The position numbers were made by a program, and so were the translations under genes. A stretch of DNA of 64,000 nucleotides from an uncultured Sphingorhabdus sp. (GTDB taxonomy: Bacteria > Pseudomonadota > Alphaproteobacteria > Sphingomonadales > Sphingomonadaceae): positions 169,348 through 233,347 of the forward strand of contig CANLOL010000002.1 in assembly GCA_947492905.1 (NCBI GenBank). The letters are read 5' to 3'. Positions within the stretch are counted from its first letter, which is position 1. Every line of letters begins with the position of its first letter. A model generated the notes under the pieces. The model searched no databases and had not been told where the DNA came from. It saw only the letters and a program-made list of their open reading frames with translations. Shown in pieces: positions 38,322-47,428 of the stretch.

Positions 38322-39575
38322 TTAAGCGGATTCAGGTGCTGGATGTTTGCCAAATTCAATACGCGCAATCGCACGATTATGCACTTCATCAGGACCATCG
38401 GCCAGACGCAATGTACGAATGCCTGCATAAGCTTTTGCAAGGCCAAAATCCTCTGACACGCCGCCGCCGCCATGCGCTTGGATGGCATCGTCAATAACAC
38501 GAAGGGCCATGCGCGGTGCAGATACTTTAATCATTGCGATTTCTGCTGCTGCAACCTTATTTCCAACTTTGTCCATCATATCAGCCGCTTTCAGGCACAA
38601 TAAACGGTTCAATTCAATGTCGATACGCGCTTCTGCAATACGCTGTTCCCATACGCTTTGTTCTGAGATGCGTTTGCCAAATGCTACGCGAGAGCTGAGG
38701 CGTTTTGCCATTTTCTCAATGGCTTCTTCAGCCACGCCGATGGTACGCATACAATGGTGGATACGGCCCGGTCCAAGGCGCCCTTGTGCGATTTCAAAAC
38801 CGCGGCCAGGGCCAAGCAGCATATTGGATGCTGGTACACGAACATCAACCAAGTCAACTTCCATATGGCCATGCGGTGCATCATCATAGCCAAATACGGG
38901 CAAATGGCGCAAAATATTTACACCAGGTGCATCCATTGGCACGATTATCATGGATTGTTGTTGGTGGCGTTTGGCTTCGAAATCGGTTTTGCCCATAACG
39001 ATAGCAACTTTACAGCGCGGATCACCAAGGCCTGATGACCACCATTTGCGGCCATTGATGACATATTCATCGCCTTCTAGCTTGATGCTCGTTTCAATGT
39101 TGGTGGCATCTGAAGAAGCAACGCGTGGCTCTGTCATTAAAAATGCACTGCGAATTTCGCCATTCATAAGCGGTTTTAACCACTGATCTTTTTGTTCACG
39201 CGTGCCATAGCGGTGGAATACTTCCATATTGCCAGTATCTGGTGCGCTGCAATTAAACACTTCGCTGGCCCATTCTAAACGGCCCATTTCCTCGGCGCAT
39301 AATGCATATTCTAAATTGGTGAGGCCTGGGCCTTCAAATTCAAAGCTATCGTCAACATGCGTTAAATTGGGATTTGCTGGTGGCATGAATAAATTCCATA
39401 CACCAGCGGCTTTGGCTTTGACTTTTTCTTCTTCGATAGTGTTGATAACTTTCCAACGATCACCTTCGGCTTGGTCGGCTTTATAATCGCCAATGCGCGG
39501 CCGCACATTGCTCTCCATAAAGTCGCGCACTTGGTTACGCCAATAGGCTTGTTTTTCCGTTAGTTCAAAATCCAT
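38322..39575 (-). CDS. acyl-CoA dehydrogenase, ACAD10/11-like
   Basis: 417 residues, first gene of the reverse-strand operon. FAD acyl-CoA dehydrogenase with blocks typical of the ACAD10/11 dehydrogenase domain: [96 protein letters not shown] and [15 protein letters not shown]. In the mammalian fusions this domain acts on the phosphorylated acyl-CoA made by the kinase domain and eliminates phosphate. A separate kinase follows in this operon. Role inferred from that correspondence. Confidence 0.9.
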   Translation of the reverse strand: MDFELTEKQAYWRNQVRDFMESNVRPRIGDYKADQAEGDRWKVINTIEEEKVKAKAAGVWNLFMPPANPNLTHVDDSFEFEGPGLTNLEYALCAEEMGRLEWASEVFNCSAPDTGNMEVFHRYGTREQKDQWLKPLMNGEIRSAFLMTEPRVASSDATNIETSIKLEGDEYVINGRKWWSSGLGDPRCKVAIVMGKTDFEAKRHQQQSMIIVPMDAPGVNILRHLPVFGYDDAPHGHMEVDLVDVRVPASNMLLGPGRGFEIAQGRLGPGRIHHCMRTIGVAEEAIEKMAKRLSSRVAFGKRISEQSVWEQRIAEARIDIELNRLLCLKAADMMDKVGNKVAAAEIAMIKVSAPRMALRVIDDAIQAHGGGGVSEDFGLAKAYAGIRTLRLADGPDEVHNRAIARIEFGKHPAPESA

Positions 39576-39735
39576 GAATCAAGCATCCCTTATTAATTGT
39601 TCAGTTAATCTGTCATAATAAGTGCAGCAATGCCAGCGCCAAATTGATTAAATATTTCTCATGATTCGACAAAAGCACAGGATTTTGCTGCTTCGATAAT
39701 TATTTTTAATGGATCAATTAAAAATCAATATTACG

Positions 39736-39747
39736 CCTAACGTTAGG
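39736..39747. promoter_or_regulatory. perfect palindrome in the divergent acyl-CoA promoter region (possible TetR-type operator)
   Basis: CCTAACGTTAGG is a perfect 12-base palindrome in the 274-base gap between the two divergent acyl-CoA operons, about 100 bases before ATG 39850. Position and symmetry suit an operator for a fatty-acid or acyl-CoA repressor of TetR type. No regulator gene is adjacent. Confidence 0.4.
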
Positions 39748-39849
39748 GAATTGGGCTTAGACAAGAGGATAGGGCGAACAGGGCAAAGTTGACGCTTGCG
39801 TAAAGCAGTAAAAAATGGTGATATGCACATAGACAGTAGGAGAATTACA

Positions 39850-41010
39850 ATGAGTGATTTAGAGACGTTCCGTAAAGAAACTATCGCATGGCTAGAAGAA
39901 AATTGCCCTGCCGAAATGCGCAAACCAGCAAAGTCAGAGAGTGATGTATGTTGGGGCGGCCGTAATTTCCAATTTCAGAGCGATGCTCAAAAACAATGGT
40001 TAGAAGTCAACGCAGCGCGCGGTTGGACTGTTCCTGATTGGCCTACTGAATATGGCGGCGGGGGTCTTAATCCTGCTGAAACAAAAATCCTAAAGCAAGA
40101 AATGACGCGCATGGGATGCCGCATTCCTCTTTCTAGCTTTGGTATATGGATGCTTGGCCCTGCTTTATTGCAATTTGGTACAGAAGAGCAAAAATTGCAT
40201 TATTTACCGCAAATTGCTCGTGGTGAAATTCGCTGGTGTCAGGGCTATTCAGAGCCGGGCAGTGGTTCAGATTTGGTAAGTTTGCAAACTTTTGGCGAAG
40301 ATAAAGGCGATCATTGGGTCGTAAATGGTCAAAAAGTTTGGACGAGCTATGCTGATAAGGCCGATTGGATTTTCTGTCTCGTGCGCACCGATAAAGAAGA
40401 TAAATATCGCGGTATATCTTTCTTATTATTTGATATGGAAAGCGAAGGTGTCACAACCAAGCCGATTAAACTCATCAGCGGTAATTCTCCATTCTGCGAA
40501 ACTTTCTTTGACGATGTTAAAGTTCCCAAGGATCAAATTGTCGGTCAATTAAACCGTGGTTGGGATGTTGCAAAATATCTATTAGGGCATGAGCGTGAAA
40601 TGATTTCTGGTGGCGGCATTAGCAATGAAATGCCTTCTATCGGCGCGGCCTTTAATGAAATTGTTGCGCTAGACCCGATTATGCGTGCTGAAATGGCTGC
40701 ATTTGATGTGGATACTCTCGCCTTTAAGGCTATGGGCGAGCTATTTATGGATGAATTAAAAGCGAAAAAAGGCCATCCAGCTCAGCCCAATATGATGAAA
40801 TATGCGGGTACTGAACTTAACAAGCGCCGTCATGAGCTGGTGATGGCTGCTGGTGGTAGCGAGTCATTAGAGTGGGAAAGCGAAGCTTCTAATAAAGGAG
40901 CTAAAGCGCGCAATTGGCTTCGTACAAAAGCCAACTCAATCGAGGGCGGTACTAGCGAGGTTATGCTCAATGTTATCTCTAAGCGCATTTTGGAGCTTCC
41001 AGGCGCATAA
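39850..41010 (+). CDS. acyl-CoA dehydrogenase (probable catalytic-type partner)
   Basis: 386 residues from ATG 39850 with AGGAG at 39838-39842; an upstream in-frame ATG at 39796 lacks a ribosome site. FAD acyl-CoA dehydrogenase: PDWPTEYGGGGL, QGYSEPGSGSDL, NGQKVWTSYADKADW, and near the C-terminus SIEGGTSEVMLNVISKRIL, the helix that carries FAD and catalytic contacts. The partner gene 110 bases on encodes a second, dissimilar dehydrogenase. Such unequal pairs form alpha2-beta2 complexes in steroid and long branched acyl-CoA breakdown (ChsE1-ChsE2, FadE pairs). Confidence 0.9.
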   Translation: MSDLETFRKETIAWLEENCPAEMRKPAKSESDVCWGGRNFQFQSDAQKQWLEVNAARGWTVPDWPTEYGGGGLNPAETKILKQEMTRMGCRIPLSSFGIWMLGPALLQFGTEEQKLHYLPQIARGEIRWCQGYSEPGSGSDLVSLQTFGEDKGDHWVVNGQKVWTSYADKADWIFCLVRTDKEDKYRGISFLLFDMESEGVTTKPIKLISGNSPFCETFFDDVKVPKDQIVGQLNRGWDVAKYLLGHEREMISGGGISNEMPSIGAAFNEIVALDPIMRAEMAAFDVDTLAFKAMGELFMDELKAKKGHPAQPNMMKYAGTELNKRRHELVMAAGGSESLEWESEASNKGAKARNWLRTKANSIEGGTSEVMLNVISKRILELPGA

Positions 41011-41029
41011 TTATAGTTTCATCAATATA

Positions 41030-41062
41030 CCAGCCATAGATATTTACATATTTTATGGCTGG
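41030..41062 (+). terminator. hairpin between the two acyl-CoA dehydrogenases
   Basis: CCAGCCATA (41030-41038) pairs with TATGGCTGG (41054-41062); AAATTTCC follows. Perfect 9-base stem but no good U-run. It may modulate the ratio of the two products rather than stop transcription. Confidence 0.35.
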
Positions 41063-41120
41063 AAATTTCCTGATTAAGACCAAGTTAGAGCTATTGAAAT
41101 AGCCAGATAAGTGAGAGATT

Positions 41121-42257
41121 ATGCCACTATTTTACGATGAAGATCAGAGCATGTTGGAAGACAGCGCTGCTGAATTTATGAAAACCGAAGCACCCGTTGC
41201 GCATTTAAGAGAATTTAGAGACAAGAATTGCCCCGATGGATTTAGCCATAGATTGTGGGAACAATTTGGCGAAATGGGCTTTAACGGCATTATGGCCAGC
41301 GAAGATGAGGGCGGATTGGGCATGGGCCTAAAAGAAGCCGGCATCATCATGAAAGAGATTGGCAAAAATCTGGCGCCTTCTCCATTTTTAACAACTGCGG
41401 TTGCTGGTGTTGAAGCGCTGAACAACGGTTCAAAGGCGCTGCGTGATCGTTATCTGCCGGGTATAATAGAGGGCAAAACAGTTCTTAGCCTTGCTATTGA
41501 TGAGAGCAGCAAGCACCGTCCAGAAGCTATTGCAATGGAAGCAAAACGCTCTGGTAATGGCTTTCAGCTCAATGGTAAGAAACAATTCGTCATTCATGGC
41601 ATTTCATCTGATATGATGATCGTTGCCGCTCGCACGGCTGGCAGTGCTGGTGATAAAGATGGTCTCACATTATTTGCGGTAGAGAAAGAAACTAAGGGCA
41701 TGGAAATGGATGCTGTGCGCTTGGTGGATAGCTCAGTTGCAGCCCATGTGGCATTCAACAATGTCGAATTAACAGCCGATGCAGTTATTGGCGAAGTTGA
41801 CCAAGGCCAAGAAGTGCTCGATCGTCTATTGCGTGCTGGCCGGGTTGCGAGTGCTGCTGAAATGGTTGGCGTTGGCACGGGTGCAATGAAACAAACATTG
41901 GCATACTTAAAAGAGCGCAAGCAATTTGGCCAACTCATTGGTGAATTCCAAGGTTTGCAACACCGCGCAGCGCATCTCTATTCGGAAATGGAAATTGCTG
42001 ATGCGATTGTTCGTAAAGCAGCAGAAGCGGTCGATGCTGGTGTTGAATCCGCAGAGCTTTTAGTATCGGCGGCAAAAGCAAAAGTTGGTGTTACGTCAAA
42101 TCTAGCGGTGCGCGAAGGCGTGCAAATGCATGGCGGTGTCGGTATGACCGATGAGTATGATATTGGCCTTTATATGAAACGTGATCGCGGACTATCTGAA
42201 TTTTTTGGCGATTCGCGTTATCATGCAAATCGCGTGGCACAACTTTACGGTTATTAA
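41121..42257 (+). CDS. acyl-CoA dehydrogenase (second, partner-type subunit)
   Basis: 378 residues. N-terminal FYDEDQSMLEDSAAEFMKTE, middle blocks KQFVIHGISSDMMIVAART, and C-terminal VQMHGGVGMTDEYDIGLYMK with DRGLSEFFGDSRYHANRVAQ. Unlike the upstream gene it lacks the GGTSE-type C-terminal motif. That fits the non-identical second subunit of heterotetrameric dehydrogenases. An SDR gene follows after 12 bases. Substrate unknown. Confidence 0.9.
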   Translation: MPLFYDEDQSMLEDSAAEFMKTEAPVAHLREFRDKNCPDGFSHRLWEQFGEMGFNGIMASEDEGGLGMGLKEAGIIMKEIGKNLAPSPFLTTAVAGVEALNNGSKALRDRYLPGIIEGKTVLSLAIDESSKHRPEAIAMEAKRSGNGFQLNGKKQFVIHGISSDMMIVAARTAGSAGDKDGLTLFAVEKETKGMEMDAVRLVDSSVAAHVAFNNVELTADAVIGEVDQGQEVLDRLLRAGRVASAAEMVGVGTGAMKQTLAYLKERKQFGQLIGEFQGLQHRAAHLYSEMEIADAIVRKAAEAVDAGVESAELLVSAAKAKVGVTSNLAVREGVQMHGGVGMTDEYDIGLYMKRDRGLSEFFGDSRYHANRVAQLYGY

Positions 42258-42269
42258 GAGGATATTTTT

Positions 42270-43070
42270 ATGAGCATTGATTTTGGAAATTTGTTTTCGC
42301 TTAAGGGCCGCATTGCATTGGTGACGGGCGGTTCGCGCGGTATTGGCCGTATGATCGTAGAGGGCTTTTTGGCGGCTGGATGCGAGCGTGTATATATTAC
42401 AGCGCGTAAAGTCGACCAAGTGCAAGCAACGGTTAAAGAATTGGGCGATAAAGTCATTGGTATCCCGCAAGATATTTCTAATCTTGAAGGCGTAAGAGCC
42501 CTTGTTGCGGAAATAAGCGCGCGCGAAGATAGGCTTGATATTTTGGTCAATAATGCTGGTGCAGCATGGGGCGAAGATTTTGATGATTTCACCGAAGCTG
42601 GCTGGGATCGCGTCATGGATCTGAATGTGAAAAGCCTATTTTTCCTAACCCGCGATTTACAGCATTTGCTAAAAGCTGGTGGAAGCTTTGAGAGGCCTGC
42701 TAAGGTTATAAATATTTCGTCTATTGATGGTTATAAAATTAATCCATGGGAAACCTATAGCTATCAAGCTTCTAAGGCTGCTGTAGTGCATCTAACACGC
42801 CGTGTTGCAGCCCGTATGGTCAAAGATAATATTTTGGTTTCTGGAATTGCACCGGGTGCTTTCCAATCTGATATGAATAAAGCGGCGCGAGATTTTGGCG
42901 ATGCCGTTGGTAAATCTATTCCATATCCGCGCATTGGCAGCAGCGAAGATATGGCGGGCACGGCCATATATTTAGCAAGCCGTGCTGGTGATTATATCGT
43001 TGGTGAGACAATTGCTTGTGATGGCGGTATTGTTAATGCGTCATTGCCGCACAATAGCATTCAACCATAG
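42270..43070 (+). CDS. SDR family oxidoreductase (RhlG/3-oxoacyl reductase-like)
   Basis: 266 residues. TGGSRGIG cofactor loop near residue 17-24, with TARK after beta-2 (Arg-Lys favours NADP), NNAGAAWG, catalytic Ser in NISSIDG and YQASKAAV. Resembles RhlG-type beta-ketoacyl reductases. Immediately downstream of the paired acyl-CoA dehydrogenases, AGAGGAT ribosome site. A 3-hydroxyacyl/3-ketoacyl step in the same pathway is likely but unproven. Confidence 0.88.
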   Translation: MSIDFGNLFSLKGRIALVTGGSRGIGRMIVEGFLAAGCERVYITARKVDQVQATVKELGDKVIGIPQDISNLEGVRALVAEISAREDRLDILVNNAGAAWGEDFDDFTEAGWDRVMDLNVKSLFFLTRDLQHLLKAGGSFERPAKVINISSIDGYKINPWETYSYQASKAAVVHLTRRVAARMVKDNILVSGIAPGAFQSDMNKAARDFGDAVGKSIPYPRIGSSEDMAGTAIYLASRAGDYIVGETIACDGGIVNASLPHNSIQP

Positions 43071-43170
43071 GTCGTATTAAGGAGTTTGCGGGAATAGCTT
43101 GCATTTTTTGCAACCGAAACAAATCTTTTCGCAATTGCAAAATAGAGGCTAACTCTCCAAATAGGTCTTG

Positions 43171-43279
43171 TTCGATGAAGCATCATCGAAGCCTGGCGGA
43201 GACTCTCTCCTCTCTCTCCTCAAGGTCCCGCCGGATGATATAATGGCCTCTGCTTAGCTGCGGGGGCCATTATTTTTTT
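43171..43279 (+). ncRNA. candidate small RNA with anti-Shine-Dalgarno loop
   Basis: Three consecutive elements. Stem 1: TTCGATGA/TCATCGAA (43171-43178/43183-43190), loop AGCA. Stem 2: GGCGG-a-GAC/GTC-CCGCC (43195-43203/43225-43232), presenting a 21-base loop TCTCTCCTCTCTCTCC... complementary to GGAGAG-type ribosome sites. Stem 3 is the terminator at 43241-43279. There is no open reading frame. A weak promoter fits just upstream (TTGCAA 43135-43140, 17 bases, CAAATA). The architecture is like the cuckoo/anti-SD small RNAs of alphaproteobacteria. Strand is set by the terminator. Confidence 0.6.
43241..43279 (+). terminator. strong intrinsic terminator (3' end of the candidate small RNA)
   Basis: TAATGGCCtctgc (43241-43253) pairs with gcgggGGCCATTA (43260-43272) over 13 positions, two of them G-U, around a 6-base loop. 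Seven Ts follow (43273-43279). It ends 14 bases before the convergent GGDEF/EAL gene. Confidence 0.88.
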
Positions 43280-43292
43280 GAGCGCATCACAT

Positions 43293-45707
43293 TCAGGAAT
43301 TAATTGCTTTTTTATCAATTGCTGGCTTTTGACGAGATTTTTTGCGATTTTCCTCTAGCATGACCAATTTATCGGCGATGACTTCTGATCTAACCCGCAG
43401 ATTGGTCAATTCATTTTGAGGCACAGCCTTGCTGTATAAATATCCTTGTGCTTCTATACAGCCATTGTTTCGAAGATAATTGAGTTGCTCATCTCTTTCG
43501 ACGCCCTCTGCTGTTGTGGATATCCCTAGGCTATTGGCCAAATCAACCACAGATCTGACAATAGCTTGGCAATCTTCTCTGCTATCAATTTCGTCCACGA
43601 AACAACGATCAATTTTAATTTTATCAAAAGGAAAACTGCGCAAATAATTCAATGAGGAATAACCTGTTCCAAAATCATCAAGCGCAATTTTGACACCTAG
43701 GCTGCGCAATTTATGCAATGTCGCAAGATTTACTTCACTATCTCTCATAAGAACAGTTTCAGTAATCTCTAAACAAATACGAGAGGGGTCAACTCTCGTT
43801 CTAGCAAGAGAATTGACGATTGTTGATATGAGGCTAGGGCTTCTCATTTGGGCAGGAGATAGGTTGATAGAAACGCCCATATCATCTGGCCATTCCACCA
43901 TATCATCCATTGCTTTACGAATGACCCATTCCCCAATTTGAACGATAAGCCCTGTCTCTTCGGCAACAGGAATAAATTGATCGGGCATGACAATGCCGCG
44001 CTCTGGATGCTCCCACCGAATTAATGCTTCATGGCCAGATGTGATACCATTATTAAGATCAACAATAGGTTGATAGTGCAGCATCATTTCATTTTTGGCC
44101 AAAGCACCGCGCATATCCATTTCTAACATACGTCTAAATTGCGCAGATTCGTCCATACCTGGTTGATATCTTATAGCCCGATTGCGACCATTAGATTTAG
44201 CAGCATATAGGGCTAAATCAGAATTACGCAGCAGTATATCAGGCCTGTCACCATCTTCTAATGCTATTGCTATGCCGATACTGCATCCAATGACAACATC
44301 ATGTCCTTCTATTTGGAACGATCGGGATAATTCATTTATGATTTTATTGGCAATTTTATTGATGATGCTCTCGTCACCGCGCCTTATAATTATAGCAAAT
44401 TCATCACCACCAAGGCGAGCAACAACATCTTCTTCTCGGGTGCATTCTTTTAATCTCTTGGCTGTTGCCATCAATAATTTATCACCAATGGGATGCCCCA
44501 ACGTGTCATTAATGGCTTTGAAATTATCCAAATCTAGATACATTAATCCGAATGAAGGCACATTAGAATTTAAAATATGAGTCAAATGCTGATTGAATTG
44601 AAAGCGATTAGGAAGGTCTGTTAGTGCATCAAAATGCGCCATATAATTGACTTTTTCTTCAGCCTGTCTTTGCGCGGTAATATCGCTGACGACGCCTCTA
44701 TATTTATAATTATTATTTTCAGTATTATTGGCGTTCAGTTCATCATTTATCACTCTAGCGCTTATCGACCACCATTTCTGTTCACCATCAATGGTAAGTG
44801 ATATAATTTGTTTTCGTATCGTACGGCCATAATGAATATGATCTCTAAACTCATCAGCAGATTGATTATCATCAATTAATGAGAATAAATTATCATCTTC
44901 CAGTGTTTCTAATGGCTGAGAGCAGGCTTCTGCCATACGATCGCAAGGATTAAGCAATTTGCCATCACTGTGAAATTCTATCAGCCAATCAGAACCTTGT
45001 TCAGTAAAATCAGCAAGCAATAGGTTAATCGTTTCAGAGGATATTTTTAATTCTTTCTCGCGATTAATACGCCTTACCACATTGTTGCTGGTGTTCACAA
45101 TATGACGCATAAGCACGAGATAATAGCTTGCTAATAATGTTGCAGTTGCTGCTGCAATAACACTGTCTAAATATATTAAAGCAATTAAGCAGCCGGTTGT
45201 AATCAATGTCACAGAGATTTTCGCAGCCGGTGCGATTGTTCTATATGCTATTGTAGAACCGCTCATCATACCAGCGCCTGCTGCTATAATTATCATTTGC
45301 TGCGAATCTGTTGCGATTTGCATCAAATAATAAATAGATACGGCCCACCAGCTCCCGTGCAAAATTGTATTGTTACATAATTTAACCCAAGTTTTTTCAA
45401 TCTGTTCTGGCTTGGATAAATCTAAACCCTCAATTTCATTGTTTAGCTTTAACTTAGACGTTAATATTAGAGCAATGCTGCTAATACCCAATAATGCAAC
45501 GAATAGATTGATGGTAGAATAAAAAATGAATATCAATGCCATTATATTTAATGCATTACCTAGAAAGGAAATTTTGATACCCTGACTATGGTCTCGGATT
45601 AAATTTAACTTTATTTCGGAAGATAATTCACTACTATCAAGACTAATGACACGGTGAATGCCGTGCCATAGCTTTGATGCTAAAGTATTGATAATATTGT
45701 TTTCCAT
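43293..45707 (-). CDS. membrane GGDEF-EAL protein (cyclic-di-GMP turnover)
   Basis: 804 residues. About six N-terminal membrane helices (50-205), a PAS-like segment (about 235-350), GGDEF at 433-437 with an intact inhibitory RxxD site (424-427), then an EAL domain starting EAL 560-562. The EAL domain retains NLSPAQM, LEITETVLM, LDDFGTGYSSL, KIDRCFV and TTAEGVE, so both synthetase and phosphodiesterase active sites look complete. It could switch between making and degrading c-di-GMP at the inner membrane. Transcribed alone; its end faces the small RNA terminator. Confidence 0.93.
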   Translation of the reverse strand: MENNIINTLASKLWHGIHRVISLDSSELSSEIKLNLIRDHSQGIKISFLGNALNIMALIFIFYSTINLFVALLGISSIALILTSKLKLNNEIEGLDLSKPEQIEKTWVKLCNNTILHGSWWAVSIYYLMQIATDSQQMIIIAAGAGMMSGSTIAYRTIAPAAKISVTLITTGCLIALIYLDSVIAAATATLLASYYLVLMRHIVNTSNNVVRRINREKELKISSETINLLLADFTEQGSDWLIEFHSDGKLLNPCDRMAEACSQPLETLEDDNLFSLIDDNQSADEFRDHIHYGRTIRKQIISLTIDGEQKWWSISARVINDELNANNTENNNYKYRGVVSDITAQRQAEEKVNYMAHFDALTDLPNRFQFNQHLTHILNSNVPSFGLMYLDLDNFKAINDTLGHPIGDKLLMATAKRLKECTREEDVVARLGGDEFAIIIRRGDESIINKIANKIINELSRSFQIEGHDVVIGCSIGIAIALEDGDRPDILLRNSDLALYAAKSNGRNRAIRYQPGMDESAQFRRMLEMDMRGALAKNEMMLHYQPIVDLNNGITSGHEALIRWEHPERGIVMPDQFIPVAEETGLIVQIGEWVIRKAMDDMVEWPDDMGVSINLSPAQMRSPSLISTIVNSLARTRVDPSRICLEITETVLMRDSEVNLATLHKLRSLGVKIALDDFGTGYSSLNYLRSFPFDKIKIDRCFVDEIDSREDCQAIVRSVVDLANSLGISTTAEGVERDEQLNYLRNNGCIEAQGYLYSKAVPQNELTNLRVRSEVIADKLVMLEENRKKSRQKPAIDKKAINS

Positions 45708-45885
45708 AGTCTATATTGCCCCGAATAAGCAGTATTTATGCCATGGATTTACTAATAAATAATTATGATGAAGAAATTATTCACTGTAATTCTTATGAAG
45801 AGGATATTTGTAAATAGACTTATCATATTTTATAATATTATTTCTAATATATTTTTATAAATAGAAAGAGCGGGACATATAACCA

Positions 45886-46704
45886 ATGAATATTATTGCA
45901 AAATTTATTATAATTGCATCATCAATTTTATTATCATCTTGTGAGCCTTCGGCACTAGCCAAGAAGGCAGAGCTTGCTAATCAACCTTCACAAAATGAAA
46001 ATGCTGATTTTGAACTCACTGTATTTGGTGCGATTCATGGCGGGCATAGAACGAGCACAGAATATTCATTGCCTATATTAGAAAATGCCATTCGTAAATT
46101 TAAGCCTGATGTTATTTTCATTGAAATACCGCCGTCTAGTATGGCGCAAGCACAATCATCTTTTGATCAATTTGGTGAGGTAAGAGAGAGAAGGACGCGC
46201 GCTTTCCCAGAATTAACTGATGTTGTTTTCCCGCTGAAGAAAGAGCTAGGATTTGAACTGGTTCCAACGGCTGGTTGGTCGCGTCAATTAGCGAATGATA
46301 GGTCTGCTGTATTGAAACGCATTGAAAATGACCCAGCACGCAAATCACAATGGCAAGAGCATATTGCTGCGCGTAATAATTTATTTAGGATACAAAGGCA
46401 AAAACGCAACAACCCGCTTTATATTCATACCGATCAATATGATGATGAAGTAAAAACTGCGCAAACTCCTTATGAGACCTATTTCGATGCGGATATTGGT
46501 GCGGGTGGTTGGGGCCCGATTAATGCTGCTCATATAAGTTTAATGAGCGATGCATTGGACCGGCTTAAGTCTGAGAAGAATAATGATAGCGCACCAGTGC
46601 GCGTTTTAATTGTGTTTGGTGCTTGGCATAAATATAAAATATTAGAGGCTATGAAGCTGCGCGATGATGTGAATTTGATAGATGCGCGACAGTTTTTTCA
46701 ATAA
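45886..46704 (+). CDS. lipoprotein of unknown function, possibly TraB/TIKI-like fold
   Basis: 272 residues. Lipobox LLSSC (Cys19). After a short linker, LTVFGAIHGGHRTSTEYSLP and FKPDVIFIEIPPS sit near the start, and VLIVFGAWHKYKI near the end. An N-terminal GxxH, a PDVIFIE strand and a C-terminal G..H resemble the TraB/ChaN/TIKI metal-hydrolase superfamily. The match is by eye and weak, and another fold is possible. The upstream 178 bases are very AT-rich. No obvious operon partner. Confidence 0.7.
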   Translation: MNIIAKFIIIASSILLSSCEPSALAKKAELANQPSQNENADFELTVFGAIHGGHRTSTEYSLPILENAIRKFKPDVIFIEIPPSSMAQAQSSFDQFGEVRERRTRAFPELTDVVFPLKKELGFELVPTAGWSRQLANDRSAVLKRIENDPARKSQWQEHIAARNNLFRIQRQKRNNPLYIHTDQYDDEVKTAQTPYETYFDADIGAGGWGPINAAHISLMSDALDRLKSEKNNDSAPVRVLIVFGAWHKYKILEAMKLRDDVNLIDARQFFQ

Positions 46705-46795
46705 ACTTTATCATCACCTATAACGGCGCACGCACTTGACATTTCATTAGATCATCACCACTGTATTATTATGGCAATACAGGGAAGTGTATATT

Positions 46796-47428
46796 ATGAA
46801 ATCAATTTCTAACAAAGCTCATACTGGCATCAGCATCTCACTTATGTCTTTATCATTGATGGGATGTGCAAGTGAGGATGATGCCGCAGATAAAACAGGG
46901 GAAGATGTTGAGCTAGAAATTTCACTTGGCGATGGAGAGAATAGCAGCACGTCCGTATCGACATCCACGGTCAATGGGAAAAGCACCACATCGGTGAGCA
47001 CTTCTAATGGCAATTCCAGCAGTGCATCAAGTAGCTCTTCTACAAGTGATGGGAAATTCTCTCTTAAAGCGGATGGTGTTGATATTAATATTGATTTGCC
47101 TCAATCATTGCTGAAAAAAAGCCAACAAAGCGATGATCTATATCCTGGTTCAAAAATATTGGGCGTTGATATCAATAGCGAAAGCAAAAACAATAATGGC
47201 TCATCAGATTCAAAAGCGGTTGTATATTTGAAGTTTTTTGCGCCTGACGAACCCCAAAAAGTAGCGCAATATTTTGCTGATAAATTCAAAGATGAAGGCG
47301 GTAGCGCATCATTAAGCGGAACGAGCGTATCGGGCAAAACTAAAGATGGCCAAGATTATAAATTAACTCTGGATGCTGATGGCAATGGATCAAGAGGGTT
47401 GCTGAAGATTACCGGCAACAAGGGTTAA
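46796..47428 (+). CDS. lipoprotein with Ser/Thr-rich low-complexity linker
   Basis: 210 residues from ATG 46796 with AGGGAAG at 46781-46787; a GTG at 46787 overlaps the ribosome site. Lipobox SLMGC (about Cys24). Residues about 45-85 are a Ser/Thr/Asn/Gly linker. The C-terminal about 120 residues form a compact domain (FSLKADGVDINIDLP, PGSKILGVDIN, KVAQYFADKFKDEGG, then a KTKDGQDYKLTLDADGNGS end). I do not recognise a family. Its stop TAA shares bases with the stop of the convergent gene (TTAA at 47425-47428). Confidence 0.75.
   Translation: MKSISNKAHTGISISLMSLSLMGCASEDDAADKTGEDVELEISLGDGENSSTSVSTSTVNGKSTTSVSTSNGNSSSASSSSSTSDGKFSLKADGVDINIDLPQSLLKKSQQSDDLYPGSKILGVDINSESKNNNGSSDSKAVVYLKFFAPDEPQKVAQYFADKFKDEGGSASLSGTSVSGKTKDGQDYKLTLDADGNGSRGLLKITGNKG

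Noticed and set aside
43202..43221. CTCTCC repeats considered as a simple repeat or CRISPR-like unit
   Set aside because: Only a short CU-rich tract in the loop of a hairpin; there are no regular repeats and spacers.
46736..46769. TTGACA at 46736 with TATTAT at 46764 as a promoter
   Set aside because: The spacing is 22 bases, too long for a sigma-70 promoter.
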